A stretch of DNA of 61,035 nucleotides from a virus. Shown here piece after piece: positions 45,569 through 54,678 of this stretch (position 1 is its first letter; every line of letters begins with the position of its first letter). A program made the translations under genes and the position numbers. The stretch is from positions 1-61,035 of IMG/VR virus record IMGVR_UViG_3300017729_000002; one strand, given 5' to 3'. The notes below the pieces were generated by a model that searched no databases, had not been told where the DNA came from, and worked only from the letters and a program-made list of their open reading frames with translations.

Positions 45569-45979
45569 TTAAGTTACGTCGCTGATATATAGATATAGAT
45601 CTGAGCCTCCTGTATCATGCTTATACCACCCCAGTGTGCCTACTCCTGTCGATGCCGTGATACTAGCGATGTCTGCAGCATCCCCCGCGAGAACTGTTTC
45701 CCCAGCGGTTAGGTTAAGGACATAGCCACCTGTAGCATCCTGTGTTATTTCTATTAAACCACTGTCACCCACACTAGCATTACTAATTGTCAAAGTAGTG
45801 GCGTCAGCTGTAAGCTGCACCGTTGCGTTAGGGCTGATGCTTGCATCAAATGAAATGGTGTTAGCACTGAAACTGGCTGCTTGGGGTGTTGTGTTCAAGT
45901 TAAGTGCTGATCTAGCACTAGCTTTATTAGCAGACTTTAGGAAGCTGTCTATGTCTGTTGATACGGTTACGTCTGGCAT
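45569..45979 (-). CDS. Small beta-rich decoration or fibre protein
   Basis: 136 residues, low in charge, rich in Ser, Thr and Ala. The opening DVTVSTDIDSFLKSANKASARSALNL is a typical fibre-repeat opening, and the rest is alternating beta (ATVQLTADATTLTISNAS). Likely a short fibre or capsid-decoration protein. No enzymatic motif. Confidence 0.55.
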   Translation of the reverse strand: MPDVTVSTDIDSFLKSANKASARSALNLNTTPQAASFSANTISFDASISPNATVQLTADATTLTISNASVGDSGLIEITQDATGGYVLNLTAGETVLAGDAADIASITASTGVGTLGWYKHDTGGSDLYLYISDVT

Positions 45980-45986
45980 GATTTAA

Positions 45987-46133
45987 TTAAGGTTGAAGGT
46001 AATAAGAAGTTCCGTCTGGCTGCTTGTACAAGCTGTTATCTGGTTGTCTGTATAGGTTACTAGGTATCACACCAACAATTTGCACCACTGTACGTGCTGC
46101 ACACTTTGCGATAGATAATCCAATACCAAGCAT
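45987..46133 (-). CDS. 48-residue protein coupled to the gene above
   Basis: MLGIGLSIAKCAARTVVQIV, then a polar Tyr/Gln/Pro-rich tail (YRQPDNSLYKQPDGTSYY). The ATG overlaps the stop of the 46133-46396 gene (TAATG), which supports translation. The hydrophobic N-terminal half may insert in a membrane or pack in a virion. Function unknown. Confidence 0.5.
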   Translation of the reverse strand: MLGIGLSIAKCAARTVVQIVGVIPSNLYRQPDNSLYKQPDGTSYYLQP

Positions 46134-46396
46134 TAGACTTGTTTGTAGGCAGTTACGGACCCTGTAGCCAATGTGAAACCAGTGATCTGCCCGTATAAGA
46201 CATACCCAGCAGGGAATGTAACACCAGTGCCATCATCTCCGCTTGAGTCTAGTTCCTTCCACGTCAGTGCTGACAGGGTGGATTCCTCGATAAATGCCAA
46301 GGCACAGAAATCACCAGTCACAGCTCCTGTTGCGGGGAGTGCGATAGTGGCTCCAGATTGGCCGAATGATTGCTTTTCAATATTTGAAGTTGCCAT
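46133..46396 (-). CDS. Small structural protein
   Basis: 87 residues, beta-rich, no charged clusters (SFGQSGATIALPATGAVTGDFCALAFIEES). Similar in style to head-fibre or decoration proteins encoded after fibre genes. Its stop overlaps the next start. Function unknown. Confidence 0.55.
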   Translation of the reverse strand: MATSNIEKQSFGQSGATIALPATGAVTGDFCALAFIEESTLSALTWKELDSSGDDGTGVTFPAGYVLYGQITGFTLATGSVTAYKQV

Positions 46397-46445
46397 AAGT
46401 TTATTATATCAGTAAGTAGTTTATGTGCGAGTCTAAATGTTTGTC

Positions 46446-49400
46446 TTAGAGTTTTGTGACAACTAGCTGACCCGACTGAACAAGGAAATTGCTAGTACCT
46501 CCCGCGTCAACGCTTTGGAAAACGGCCACTGCTGATGTTGGGCTTGTTGCGGCAATCTCAATAATACCACTTACTGTGGCACTGCCAACGGCTCCATTGT
46601 TTGGCATAGCCCTGTCGGCCACAAACCCCGTGCCTGACCAGCTTGTGCCATCGTAGTGATAAATCTCGAACTGGTATTCGCCAGCAGTGTCGGTCGTGCA
46701 GCAGATATTCGCTTCGACTCTGTAAGTACCCGCAGTCGGTATTGAGATAGCGTTGGCTGTTGTGCTTGGTGTAGTTCCAGTAGACGAGCCAACAGAAACC
46801 CAATCCACTATCGCTGGGGTAGTGTTGCATACCGTATTTGTGGCGTTCGCATTGTTATAAAGCACGCCGTAAGTAGCACCACTTAATTGTTCAATCTTGT
46901 CGTAAACTGCATTCTTTGAAGGGGCCGTGGTGTCACCGTCCCAGCTAATTCCATAAGTGGTGTCGTCTGCTCCCGCAAGATGGGTGTCGTTACCAGCATC
47001 ATCTGTAAACCAAAGCTCGTTTGGTGTTGCGTTTTTAACCCAGATTTGGCCGCGACCTGCTATATCGGCCAAGGCGCTTGCTCGCTCATCAATGAACAAG
47101 GGAGCAGAGATGTGCATTCCGTTAGCCACTCGGAAGTTGGCTGTCTTTTCTTGCGTGATGGTGTAGTCAGCGGCGGTGGTGTCGGCGAAGGCAAATACCC
47201 CGTCCAACCTACCTAGTGGCACACCAGTAGCCTTGACTCGGGTTCCAGCGATAACACAATTTGAACCATAACTGATGTTGTTATTGTTACCACCCAGTAT
47301 AATAGAGCTATCTGCATAATTTCCAGAGTTGGTCTGGCCTGCAAGAATAGCACAGTATCCTCCACCACCCATCCCCCCATCAAGAGTGTGTCCCTGACCA
47401 CCAATAATTGCGCTGTTGTAAGAGGACATTGTGGGAATAGAGGCATTACCCGAATGTGCTAGGATAACACTGTTCCCATAGCTATTAGCCATACTAGAAT
47501 TAGTAGATGCAATAATTGCGGCGTTCGGTGTGGCTGAAGCAAGAGTATTACCAGTTCCAGCAGTAATAAAGCCATGAGTGCCTGCCGCGCTATTGAAGCT
47601 ACCACCGATAAGTGCAGAGTGGGTACCAGCTGCAACATCATCAGCGTTACCCTGCATCTGAAGATCTACCGAATAGTTGCCTCGGGCATCAGGTGTGGAG
47701 CTTCTTGCTACCGCAGAGATATCATAAGTTGAGCTTGAACCTTGGGTCGTGCCACCAGTCGCTGCGTCTTGCCACGCCAGCCCTGTTGCGTAGCCCGATG
47801 CCGTTGTAAGAACTTTACCATCTTGAGGGAACGCCGTTAATTTGGCAGCTGTGTTATTACCCGTTCCGACAATAAGATCACCCTTAGCATCAAAGGCTGT
47901 GTCAGTCGTGATATCCCAACCAAGTGTTTCAATCTTATCGTAGATCGCATTCTTAGTGGCAGCGTCTTGGTTTCCGTTCCACCCAACCCCATACGCAAGG
48001 TCGGATGCTGCTCCTCCCGCTGGGGCGAGCTTGATGACGGATCCATCGTATGTTAAGACTTGCCCGCTTTTACCAGATAGATTCTCATTACTCTGGAACA
48101 CATAGTTATCTAATTCAATGCTTGCTGCTCCAAAATTTCCCGATGCTGAGGAGAGTTTTAAATTACTTCGATAAAAACCACTACCTGTGTTATCAACGAC
48201 ACTTATCGTCGTTGGGTTTTGAGCGCCGTAGCCTGATGAGGTCCCTGATCGGATATCTAGACTGAACTCATCCAAGGTTGAACTAGTAAAAGATAAGAAG
48301 GGTGCGTTTGACTTCCGTATTTCAAAGTTTCCCACATCTAAATTACCGCCTAATTCGGGGCTCGTGTCCTCTACTATGTCTACCAAGCCACCAGAAGGGG
48401 CGGCCCACTTAAGACCAGTGGCTTCAGCAGCATCGGTCGTTAAAACTAAATCATCGGTGACAGGCGCAGGTAGTATTGAAGCGGCTCCTGCCCCAGTTGC
48501 AGCAATTAAGTCGCCTTTAGTGGCCCATGAGGCATCGGTGGTGATGTCGCTTGTGATGACTATCCAATCAGCTGAGTCGGATAGGACTCCCGATGATTTA
48601 GCTATTAAAACATCACCAACCGCAAAGGTTATGTCTGGGTCTGTTACGAAGTTGTATGTTCCTGCTGCGGTGACGTAGTAAATGTCACCTACAGTGGAAG
48701 TAATTACATTCAGGTTTGGGGAACCGAGTCCACCCGATGCAGTTGGATCAAAATCTCCTTTGTATGAAACTTGGTCTGATGATAACCCATTCAATTTTGA
48801 AGCCAGCGCATCTGTGAAAGCGTTGGTATCTGCCTCAGCTTCGTAAGCCACTTTGATCTCTGCTCCTGTCTGGTCAGCTGTCGCAGCGGTTTCTATGCCT
48901 GTCAGTTTTGTTTGCTCAGCATCCGTGAAAGCGTTGGTGTCTGCCTCAGCTTCGTAAGCCACTTTGATCTCTGCGCCTGTCTGGTCAGCTGTCGCAGCGG
49001 TTTCGATGCCTGTCAGTTTTGTTTGCTCAGCATCTGTGAAGGCGTTGGTGTCTGCATTGGACTCGTATTTTGTCTTAACGGTTCCCGCGTCTAACCCACT
49101 CCCGACTATGGTCCAGTCACTTTCCGTGGATGCACTGTCAACCTCTGCAATTATGGTTGTCCCAAGTAATAATGTTTGACTATAAAAACTACCCTCTGTC
49201 TCGACGACATAGGTGTCTCCTGCGGAAATTGCGATCGCTGATGGTGATGTTAAGTCAGGTGTGTTAGTCGAAGCATTGTAAGCTCCTTTGAAACTTGATG
49301 CGCTTAGAAGGATCTCATTATCGACATAGGATTTAACACTAGCTTGTGTTGGGACTTTTGTCTGTGAGTTGCTCACCAAGGTGGCTTCGTTTAATACAAA

Positions 49401-50126
49401 TGAGGCTCCGCTAATATCTGCATCCGTGGTTTTTACAATGACATTACCATCGGTAATATTGGCAAGGGTGTGGGTGTGGGCTGCTTGAGCAAAATCGGTG
49501 GTGTCGGCTGCAGCTGCGGTGCCACTGTCAGATATGTCAGAAAGGGTGTGAGTGTGGCTTGCTTGAGCAAAGTCGGTGGTATCGGATGCAGCGGCGGTGC
49601 CGCTGTCAGATATGTCAGAAAGGGTGTGAGCATGGACTGCGCCAGCAAAGTCGGTGGTATCGGATGCAGCTGCGGTGCCGCTGTCGGATATGTCAGAAAG
49701 GGTGTGGGTGTGTGCCGTCGGGTCACGGTCATCTGATAAACGAGTGTCATTGCCTTTAACAACTTCGGCAGCTGCGGCATTACCTACTGTAGCTACATCA
49801 AGACCAGCGGCACTCCCAGAATCCGTAATCTGAGATAGTGTGTGGCTATGTGTGGTTGGTGTTCTCGCATCACTAAGGCGGGAATCCGTGGTATCAATAA
49901 GGGTAGCATCAGAGATCTGAGAGTTGACTGAAGACAAGGTCCCAGCTTGGATGGAGTTGCTAGCGAGTGTTCCTTGGGATGCGGTCGCAAAGTCGGCTGA
50001 GGCGGAGGCAGCTGCTGTGCCTGCATCAGTAATATCAGCTAAGACATGTGTGTGAACAACATCTGCTTTTCCTTCTAAGGAGCCTGAGACCCCTGTTAAC
50101 TTGATAACTTTAATTGGGTTGGCCAT
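46446..50126 (-). CDS. Long tail fibre (1,226 residues)
   Basis: From the N-terminus: a short docking region; several 20-25-residue repeats HTHTLSDISDSGTAAASDTT (residues about 90-230); repeats with DTNAFTDAEQTKLTGIETAA (about 350-440); paired YGxxWxGxxxAxxKNAxYDKIE segments (near 735 and 1070); a low-complexity beta-helix (GGSFNSAAGTHGFITAGTGN and on) at about 850-1000; and a C-terminal jelly roll (YRVEANICCTTDTAGEYQFEIYHYDG). The C-terminal domain probably binds the host receptor. The repeats also recur at DNA level. Confidence 0.85.
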   Translation of the reverse strand: MANPIKVIKLTGVSGSLEGKADVVHTHVLADITDAGTAAASASADFATASQGTLASNSIQAGTLSSVNSQISDATLIDTTDSRLSDARTPTTHSHTLSQITDSGSAAGLDVATVGNAAAAEVVKGNDTRLSDDRDPTAHTHTLSDISDSGTAAASDTTDFAGAVHAHTLSDISDSGTAAASDTTDFAQASHTHTLSDISDSGTAAAADTTDFAQAAHTHTLANITDGNVIVKTTDADISGASFVLNEATLVSNSQTKVPTQASVKSYVDNEILLSASSFKGAYNASTNTPDLTSPSAIAISAGDTYVVETEGSFYSQTLLLGTTIIAEVDSASTESDWTIVGSGLDAGTVKTKYESNADTNAFTDAEQTKLTGIETAATADQTGAEIKVAYEAEADTNAFTDAEQTKLTGIETAATADQTGAEIKVAYEAEADTNAFTDALASKLNGLSSDQVSYKGDFDPTASGGLGSPNLNVITSTVGDIYYVTAAGTYNFVTDPDITFAVGDVLIAKSSGVLSDSADWIVITSDITTDASWATKGDLIAATGAGAASILPAPVTDDLVLTTDAAEATGLKWAAPSGGLVDIVEDTSPELGGNLDVGNFEIRKSNAPFLSFTSSTLDEFSLDIRSGTSSGYGAQNPTTISVVDNTGSGFYRSNLKLSSASGNFGAASIELDNYVFQSNENLSGKSGQVLTYDGSVIKLAPAGGAASDLAYGVGWNGNQDAATKNAIYDKIETLGWDITTDTAFDAKGDLIVGTGNNTAAKLTAFPQDGKVLTTASGYATGLAWQDAATGGTTQGSSSTYDISAVARSSTPDARGNYSVDLQMQGNADDVAAGTHSALIGGSFNSAAGTHGFITAGTGNTLASATPNAAIIASTNSSMANSYGNSVILAHSGNASIPTMSSYNSAIIGGQGHTLDGGMGGGGYCAILAGQTNSGNYADSSIILGGNNNNISYGSNCVIAGTRVKATGVPLGRLDGVFAFADTTAADYTITQEKTANFRVANGMHISAPLFIDERASALADIAGRGQIWVKNATPNELWFTDDAGNDTHLAGADDTTYGISWDGDTTAPSKNAVYDKIEQLSGATYGVLYNNANATNTVCNTTPAIVDWVSVGSSTGTTPSTTANAISIPTAGTYRVEANICCTTDTAGEYQFEIYHYDGTSWSGTGFVADRAMPNNGAVGSATVSGIIEIAATSPTSAVAVFQSVDAGGTSNFLVQSGQLVVTKL

Positions 50127-50127
50127 A

Positions 50128-50460
50128 CTAGTGGGTGATGTGCTTAGATGTTGTCAGGACAATGTTCTCTGAATAATGAATGTCACCACTTGGGTCGGTG
50201 AACTTGATGTCGAATACCATCGACATCTGTGGGGGTAAATTTAAAGTATCGGCTGGGGGTGCAGACACGCGGATTTGTCCGACCGCTGCTGCTGTGTCGT
50301 CGATACTGAACGTAACAAGTTTCTCGTTACTTGAAACAAGTTTAAGGTCGCTTTCAAACGACCATGAAGAAAGATCAATAGGGTTATCCACCTCATCAAC
50401 ACAGAGACAAGTCTGAGAAAATGTAGAACCTCTCTTGATCTCAATCTCTGGGGCGGGCAT
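50128..50460 (-). CDS. Small beta-sandwich structural protein
   Basis: 110 residues, mostly beta (IEIKRGSTFSQTCLCVDEVDNPIDLSSW; GQIRVSAPPADTL; MVFDIKFTDPSGDIHYSENIVL). This resembles small Ig-like or baseplate-upper type phage proteins found next to fibres. It starts 3 nt after the acidic protein gene. Probably an attachment or adaptor protein. Confidence 0.55.
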   Translation of the reverse strand: MPAPEIEIKRGSTFSQTCLCVDEVDNPIDLSSWSFESDLKLVSSNEKLVTFSIDDTAAAVGQIRVSAPPADTLNLPPQMSMVFDIKFTDPSGDIHYSENIVLTTSKHITH

Positions 50461-50463
50461 GGC

Positions 50464-50841
50464 TTAGGCGTATTCTTCTTTTTCTTCGTCTTCTTCGTCG
50501 TCTTCAGTCAAGGCTTGCTCAACCGCAGATGCGAAGTCGGCGTCTTCCTCTTCGGGTTCACCCTCGGGCTCCTCCTCGGTCATTTCTTCGGACATTTCCT
50601 CCACCATCTCAGGATCGGCAGGGGCTTCTTCAGCCATCTCTGCTTCAGGGGCTTCTTCAGGGGCTTCTTCAGGGGCTTCTTCGCCTCCTTCGGTCAGGGC
50701 CTCGGCTTCGGCGACAGCCTTATCAGCTTTGATCTGCATTTGTTGTGCTTCGAGTTGTAGCACTTCCGCTTTGGCGCGGGCTAGTTCTGCTTCAATAGCA
50801 GCTGCGAAGTTGTCGGGCTCTTCTGTAGATTGGTTGTCCAT
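50464..50841 (-). CDS. Very acidic repeat protein next to the capsid gene
   Basis: 125 residues with an extremely acidic C-terminal half. Helical residues 1-50 (AAAIEAELARAKAEVLQLEAQ) precede E-A-P-E repeats (EEAPEEAPEEAPE) and a D/E-rich end. Its start is close to the capsid terminator hairpin. A decoration, maturation or internal protein is possible. The E-A-P-E tract is encoded by tandem 12-nt units. Confidence 0.55.
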   Translation of the reverse strand: MDNQSTEEPDNFAAAIEAELARAKAEVLQLEAQQMQIKADKAVAEAEALTEGGEEAPEEAPEEAPEAEMAEEAPADPEMVEEMSEEMTEEEPEGEPEEEDADFASAVEQALTEDDEEDEEKEEYA

Positions 50842-50852
50842 AGGTAAAAGGT

Positions 50853-50887
50853 GTTGCGGGGGGTATAGTTTTTATACCCCCCACAAC
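50853..50887 (-). terminator. Hairpin downstream of the capsid gene
   Basis: Arms of 15 nt (50853-50867 and 50873-50887) with one mismatch (wobble) and a 5-nt loop: G-rich stem GGGGGGTATA against TATACCCCCC. In the minus direction the stem lies just after the capsid stop and is followed within a few bases by CCTTTT. It probably trims or terminates the abundant capsid mRNA, with some read-through to the next gene. Confidence 0.7.
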
Positions 50888-50906
50888 GGTTAGTTTGTTT
50901 TAGCGA

Positions 50907-52277
50907 TTAGGCTGCTGGTGTAGCAGAGTCGCGCTTGAACAGAATGACGTATCCGAACTCAGTCTTGATTGGCTTGGAAGCCGATGCAAGAACACCACGG
51001 AAGAATCCGTTGGTCTGGTCTGGGTTTTTGTCTTCTGATGCGATGTTGAGCCAGTTGAACTTGCCCTTGTAATCACAAGCGTTGAAGCTCAATCCGTTGG
51101 AACCACTGAATGGGTTAGGAATCTGGGACTCCATAACTTCACTGTGAAGAACGAATGCTGCTTCAAGTGGTGCTGTTTCATACGCGGGGTTGTCGGTAAC
51201 GATACCCAGAGTAACTGTGTAAGGTAGGACGCGGGTAAGAACACCAGAAGTTTCAGTGTAACGTGGGGCAAGATCGTCAACCATGTGGTAGTAACCACGG
51301 AAGGACTTCTCAACACCAAGTGGAGCAATGAGCTCGCTTACACGGGCTGCGTTGTAACGTACGTCATCACGGAAACCTGCTTCAGTCTGAAGTTGGTAAG
51401 ATGCCTCAGAAGAACAGACAAGTGCAAAGACTGGACGACCATTCTCACGACCATAAGCATCACGACCAGCACCCTTGCGGACGTTCTGGTAGTAAATCTT
51501 GTCGAGGATAGCATTCGAGATGTTTGCATCAGGGGTGATGTCGGTGTTACCAACGCCTGAAGTTGACAGGTCAAACACGCCATTGTTGATGGAGTTGTCT
51601 TCGTAGACGTCATCAGAAGCTGCGTCGCCGTCGGCGTCAACTACTGTCTGAACTACAGTGCCAGCTGTCTTAGCGGCCATGAAGTTAGCAGAAAGACGCT
51701 CATACTCGTCGCGGTAGCGGCTCTCCCATGTGTAGGCGGTAGCCTCAGTCATGAGATCCATGATAGCACGAAGCTGATCTTGGCGGTGAGCAGCGAAGCG
51801 AAGGTCTTCCAAGGAAATCTTGGGGGACTCTACGTTTGCGCGGCGGAGGGTGTATGGCTTCAGCTTACGGCTGAAGTTGATGTATGAACGAGCGTCATCA
51901 GTTGGAGCTGTGTTGTCATCGTTAATGTCAGCACCACGATCACCTGCGAACTGCTTAGCAGCTTTGGCGAGTGGCTGGCTTCCGATAGTCTGGGAAGTCC
52001 CAAGGGTGTCGGAAGTTTCTGTGACTGCGATACTTCCCCAAGTGACACCAGAGTTATTACCTGTGGAGTCGGTTGTTGGAAGAGCGCGATCATAGATCAA
52101 TGTCTGTTGTGTGTAGCCCATGCCTTCAGGGAAGGGTGACTGCTTGATAAGATCCATCCACGCAGATGTGTGGAGGGTTCGTTTGTGGATATCAGCGCCG
52201 ATGCGTCCAGCTTCCTGAACGAGGGCTGCGTCGATTGCGGTTAACGCGGTATCCGCGTTATTTTGGAATGTTGCCAT
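50907..52277 (-). CDS. Major capsid protein
   Basis: 456 residues, abundant Ala, Asn and Asp. The N-terminal part (ALVQEAGRIGADIHKRTLHTSAWMDLI) and the later DKIYYQNVRKGAGRDAYGRENGRPVFALVCSSEASYQL fit HK97-fold capsid proteins of short-tailed phages, possibly the N4 gp56 group. It follows the scaffold gene across a leader with tandem promoters and has hairpins on both sides, as expected of the most strongly expressed gene. The exact family is not certain. Confidence 0.8.
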   Translation of the reverse strand: MATFQNNADTALTAIDAALVQEAGRIGADIHKRTLHTSAWMDLIKQSPFPEGMGYTQQTLIYDRALPTTDSTGNNSGVTWGSIAVTETSDTLGTSQTIGSQPLAKAAKQFAGDRGADINDDNTAPTDDARSYINFSRKLKPYTLRRANVESPKISLEDLRFAAHRQDQLRAIMDLMTEATAYTWESRYRDEYERLSANFMAAKTAGTVVQTVVDADGDAASDDVYEDNSINNGVFDLSTSGVGNTDITPDANISNAILDKIYYQNVRKGAGRDAYGRENGRPVFALVCSSEASYQLQTEAGFRDDVRYNAARVSELIAPLGVEKSFRGYYHMVDDLAPRYTETSGVLTRVLPYTVTLGIVTDNPAYETAPLEAAFVLHSEVMESQIPNPFSGSNGLSFNACDYKGKFNWLNIASEDKNPDQTNGFFRGVLASASKPIKTEFGYVILFKRDSATPAA

Positions 52278-52343
52278 TGTTTTAGGTTGTTATAGTTGTT
52301 GTATTTAATGTGCCTGCCAAATACGACAGACAACGAGGTTCGT

Positions 52344-52359
52344 GTATCACGTATGATAC
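52344..52359 (-). other. Stem-loop in the capsid mRNA leader
   Basis: GTATCA (52344-52349) pairs with TGATAC (52354-52359) around a 4-nt loop, with AGACAA/TTGTCT flanking on both sides. It lies about 70 nt before the capsid ATG. The half-sites echo the GTATCAC element of the left end but in the other order. Confidence 0.45.
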
Positions 52360-52388
52360 CCATTTGTCTTTTTAGGGACGGTTACCTT

Positions 52389-52416
52389 TAAATAGAACTA
52401 CTTATGGCTAGAGCGA
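52389..52416 (-). promoter_or_regulatory. Tandem capsid promoter, proximal copy
   Basis: Within a 28-nt direct repeat (52391-52418). On the minus strand TCGCTC (-35), 16 nt, TATTTA (-10). The predicted start is near 52382, about 105 nt before the capsid ATG. The second copy is 81 nt further upstream. Confidence 0.5.
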
Positions 52417-52469
52417 CCGACGGTATCCGAAATATGTAGGTGAGATAAAACTCATGTAACATACCAAGC

Positions 52470-52497
52470 ATAATAGAACTACTTAAGGCTAGAGCAA
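52470..52497 (-). promoter_or_regulatory. Tandem capsid promoter, distal copy
   Basis: The same 28-nt unit with two changes (52472-52499). On the minus strand TTGCTC, a 16-nt spacer and TATTAT. This is the better match to a sigma70 promoter; the start would be near 52463. Conservation of both boxes and the spacer in the two copies supports promoter function. Confidence 0.55.
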
Positions 52498-52566
52498 CCT
52501 ACCTGATTTATTACGCCCCCATTTAAACAAAAAATGAATGGAGCGTCAAGGTGCAATGTAAAGTGC

Positions 52567-52619
52567 CAAGACAGGTGTGGGGAATAATACTAATACACAA
52601 AAAAACCACACCTGTCTTG
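52567..52619 (-). terminator. Hairpin between scaffold and capsid genes
   Basis: CAAGACAGGTGTGG (52567-52580) and its exact reverse complement (52606-52619) enclose a 25-nt A-rich loop. It lies 43 nt after the scaffold stop and upstream of the tandem promoters. It probably ends or attenuates scaffold transcription and isolates the capsid gene. Confidence 0.65.
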
Positions 52620-52661
52620 ACTAACCACAAACCGCGGGGACACTACAACCCCATGTGGAAA

Positions 52662-53870
52662 TTATTGACCCCCGAGGATAGACTCAATGGAGGACGCGAA
52701 GTCCCCGCTGCTTGAGGCTGATCCTGCGAGTGAGGCGGAGTTAGTCCCGCCTGAAAGTTTTGGTTCTGCATCTTCATATGATGCGAGCTGCTTGGTAAGC
52801 TCTTCAATAAGCTTCTGGGATGAAGCATACTCTTTAACCATGGATGGCAACAACCTTGCGGCTACTGCTTGGTAAGCGAAGTCTACTGAGTGCACAACCG
52901 TAGGGTCAACATCAGCGGCTTCCTTCTGGATGGTATCTAAGTCAAGACCTTCAAATCCCGAAAGGAATGGAACCTTGTCCTTAATCCGTTGCGTCACGTT
53001 CTTGGTTACGTCCACGCGCTCGGCGGCTTTTTCAGCTAGCGTAATCTTATTGCGTTCTTCGTTAACTAGTTCAGCCTCCTTAAGGGCTTCTTCCGCGTTG
53101 GCTCGTAGGTTATCACGGCGCTGTAGGATCGGGTCGATCTCAGATGCGAGGCGATAAAAGATTGCTCTGTCCCTATCTGACGCAGTGGCCATCAGCTCAG
53201 CGACGGCATTCTCCTGCTCCGTGGGGTCTTCCATGGTCATTGCCTCAACAAGTTCACTGTATTCAATACCGTGGGTGTCGGCTAACTTCTCAACCGCTGT
53301 GAACACTTGTTCCAGTGGATGGATAACTGCGTCATGATAGGCAGTTGTCTGCTCCAAGTTTGTAACCATTTGAGCATTCTCATACTCTTGCACACGCTGC
53401 TGCAAAGTTTCAACTGTCTCTGAACCCACAACGCCTTCAAGCTCAGCGACTTTCGCCTCAGCTTCTTTTGCCCGCTGCGTAAGTGTCTCACGCTCAGCAC
53501 GTTCTGACTTTAGTTCTGTCTTCAAACGCTGGAACGCAGAACTGGCTTTCGGTGTCCAGTCATCACCAACGTCGGCATCAAGGGAATCCAATAGGTCATT
53601 TGACTCTTCGGTCTTTTCTTCACCCTCGGTTTTAGTGGACTCCTCTGCCGCTGGTTCAGTCTCGGCTGATTCCTCTTTCTTTGTTTCCTCAACGGCTGGC
53701 GCTTCTTCGGCTGCGGGGGTTTCTTCTACCGCTGGCTCATCGACAGCGTTAATGCTAGCCTCTAGGGCAGCTTCAAAAGAAAAGTCACCAGCATCACCGC
53801 CACCCACTTCAGGGATGGCAGCGACTGGATCAGATGTAGGGGTGGCTTCGGGTGTTGCAGTATCGGACAT
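52662..53870 (-). CDS. Capsid scaffolding protein
   Basis: 402 residues, acidic. Residues 1-100 are disordered and Glu/Ala/Pro-rich; 110-340 are coiled-coil helices (RLKTELKSERAERETLTQRA, ANAEEALKEAELVNEERNKI); the C-terminus is Ser/Gly-rich with SGDFASSIESILGG. It lies directly before the capsid gene. This is the classic composition and position of a phage scaffold, removed or degraded during head maturation. Confidence 0.82.
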   Translation of the reverse strand: MSDTATPEATPTSDPVAAIPEVGGGDAGDFSFEAALEASINAVDEPAVEETPAAEEAPAVEETKKEESAETEPAAEESTKTEGEEKTEESNDLLDSLDADVGDDWTPKASSAFQRLKTELKSERAERETLTQRAKEAEAKVAELEGVVGSETVETLQQRVQEYENAQMVTNLEQTTAYHDAVIHPLEQVFTAVEKLADTHGIEYSELVEAMTMEDPTEQENAVAELMATASDRDRAIFYRLASEIDPILQRRDNLRANAEEALKEAELVNEERNKITLAEKAAERVDVTKNVTQRIKDKVPFLSGFEGLDLDTIQKEAADVDPTVVHSVDFAYQAVAARLLPSMVKEYASSQKLIEELTKQLASYEDAEPKLSGGTNSASLAGSASSSGDFASSIESILGGQ

Positions 53871-53888
53871 GGTTTATAGGTGTTGTGG

Positions 53889-54206
53889 TTATTGTAGGTG
53901 ATCCCACTCAGACGTGCTGAATGATTGATTGATTTTGGTAGGAGCACTACAAAGTTTTCGTAAATCGTGGAACGCATCGCAGTAACCTGCAAAGGCTGCG
54001 TGACTCAGGGAGTTGGCTTCCGTGTTCCGTAGGGTGCCTCGCGTCGGGCGTGAGTTCTCTTTCAATATGGCTTCCGCTTTACGGAAGACTTCGCTATTGA
54101 CTAACTCTTTCAACGCTCCCGCATTCCCACCAGCATACCATGCACCAACACTCGCATCCATTGGGATTGGGTCTATAGTGAATTGTGGTTCTTGCTTACG
54201 AGGCAT
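53889..54206 (-). CDS. Hypothetical protein between PD-(D/E)XK and scaffold genes
   Basis: 105 residues from ATG 54206 (MPRKQEPQFTIDPIPMDASV); a TTG start at 54242, in the overlapping stop of the preceding gene, would add 12 residues. The body has GAWYAGGNAGALKELVNSEVFRKAEAIL, helical, and ends with Ser-rich sequence. Its position suggests a head-related role. Not recognised. Confidence 0.5.
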   Translation of the reverse strand: MPRKQEPQFTIDPIPMDASVGAWYAGGNAGALKELVNSEVFRKAEAILKENSRPTRGTLRNTEANSLSHAAFAGYCDAFHDLRKLCSAPTKINQSFSTSEWDHLQ

Positions 54207-54238
54207 GTGAAAGATCTTACGTAGTAATATCAGAATGT

Positions 54239-54667
54239 TCAAGATTTTTTATCTATTATTTCCCAGTTATCCCTAGGGCTGTCAATAAGGTTCCAGCTCA
54301 AGGATGCAGGGCCTAGGATTTCGGTTAGAGGATACAGGGCCCATGAGTCATGTTCGGCTATGTATACAGCGATGATATCAAAGTCTCCTTCTTGATATAA
54401 GGTGTAACGGGGCTTCCCTGTTTTATTCACTCGACGCGTGCTTGACGGTTTGCCAGATCCTATGATTATTTTCCACCGTTCTTTGTGGTGTGGCTTCTCG
54501 TGTTTTTGTTTAGTGGCTTTCTTAACCTGCACCATGATGGGAGGCTCACAAGCTTTGCGGATGATGATATCTGCCTTGGTATTATGTGACGTAGGTAGGA
54601 ACACCTCGAACCCCCTCAGCGCGGCTTGATAAATAAAAGCTGCTTCGGCTACGTCTCCTACGTTCAA
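54239..54667 (-). CDS. PD-(D/E)XK endonuclease-like protein
   Basis: 142 residues from a TTG start. The fold is that of small PD-(D/E)XK enzymes: E in GDVAEAAFIYQAALRGFEVF, D in NTKADIIIR, and MVQVKKA as the Q-x-K motif. A basic segment follows (TKQKHEKPHHKERWK). It lies right after the portal gene (11 nt). It could cut DNA at junctions or cleave host or competitor DNA; no specific role is shown. Confidence 0.65.
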   Translation of the reverse strand: MNVGDVAEAAFIYQAALRGFEVFLPTSHNTKADIIIRKACEPPIMVQVKKATKQKHEKPHHKERWKIIIGSGKPSSTRRVNKTGKPRYTLYQEGDFDIIAVYIAEHDSWALYPLTEILGPASLSWNLIDSPRDNWEIIDKKS

Positions 54668-54678
54668 GTGATCGTGGG

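Larger units (their letters stand above)
52278..52661. other. 384-nt capsid leader region
   Basis: No credible gene. In the minus direction it holds, in order, the 14-bp hairpin, two promoter-like direct repeats, a small stem-loop, and an A/C-rich leader (ACAACCTAAAACA) before the capsid ATG. A strong Shine-Dalgarno sequence is absent. Confidence 0.7.

Noticed and set aside
46395-46430. Another copy of the capsid promoter repeat (TAAGTAGTTT)
   Set aside because: Only about nine bases match, in the opposite orientation and without promoter boxes.
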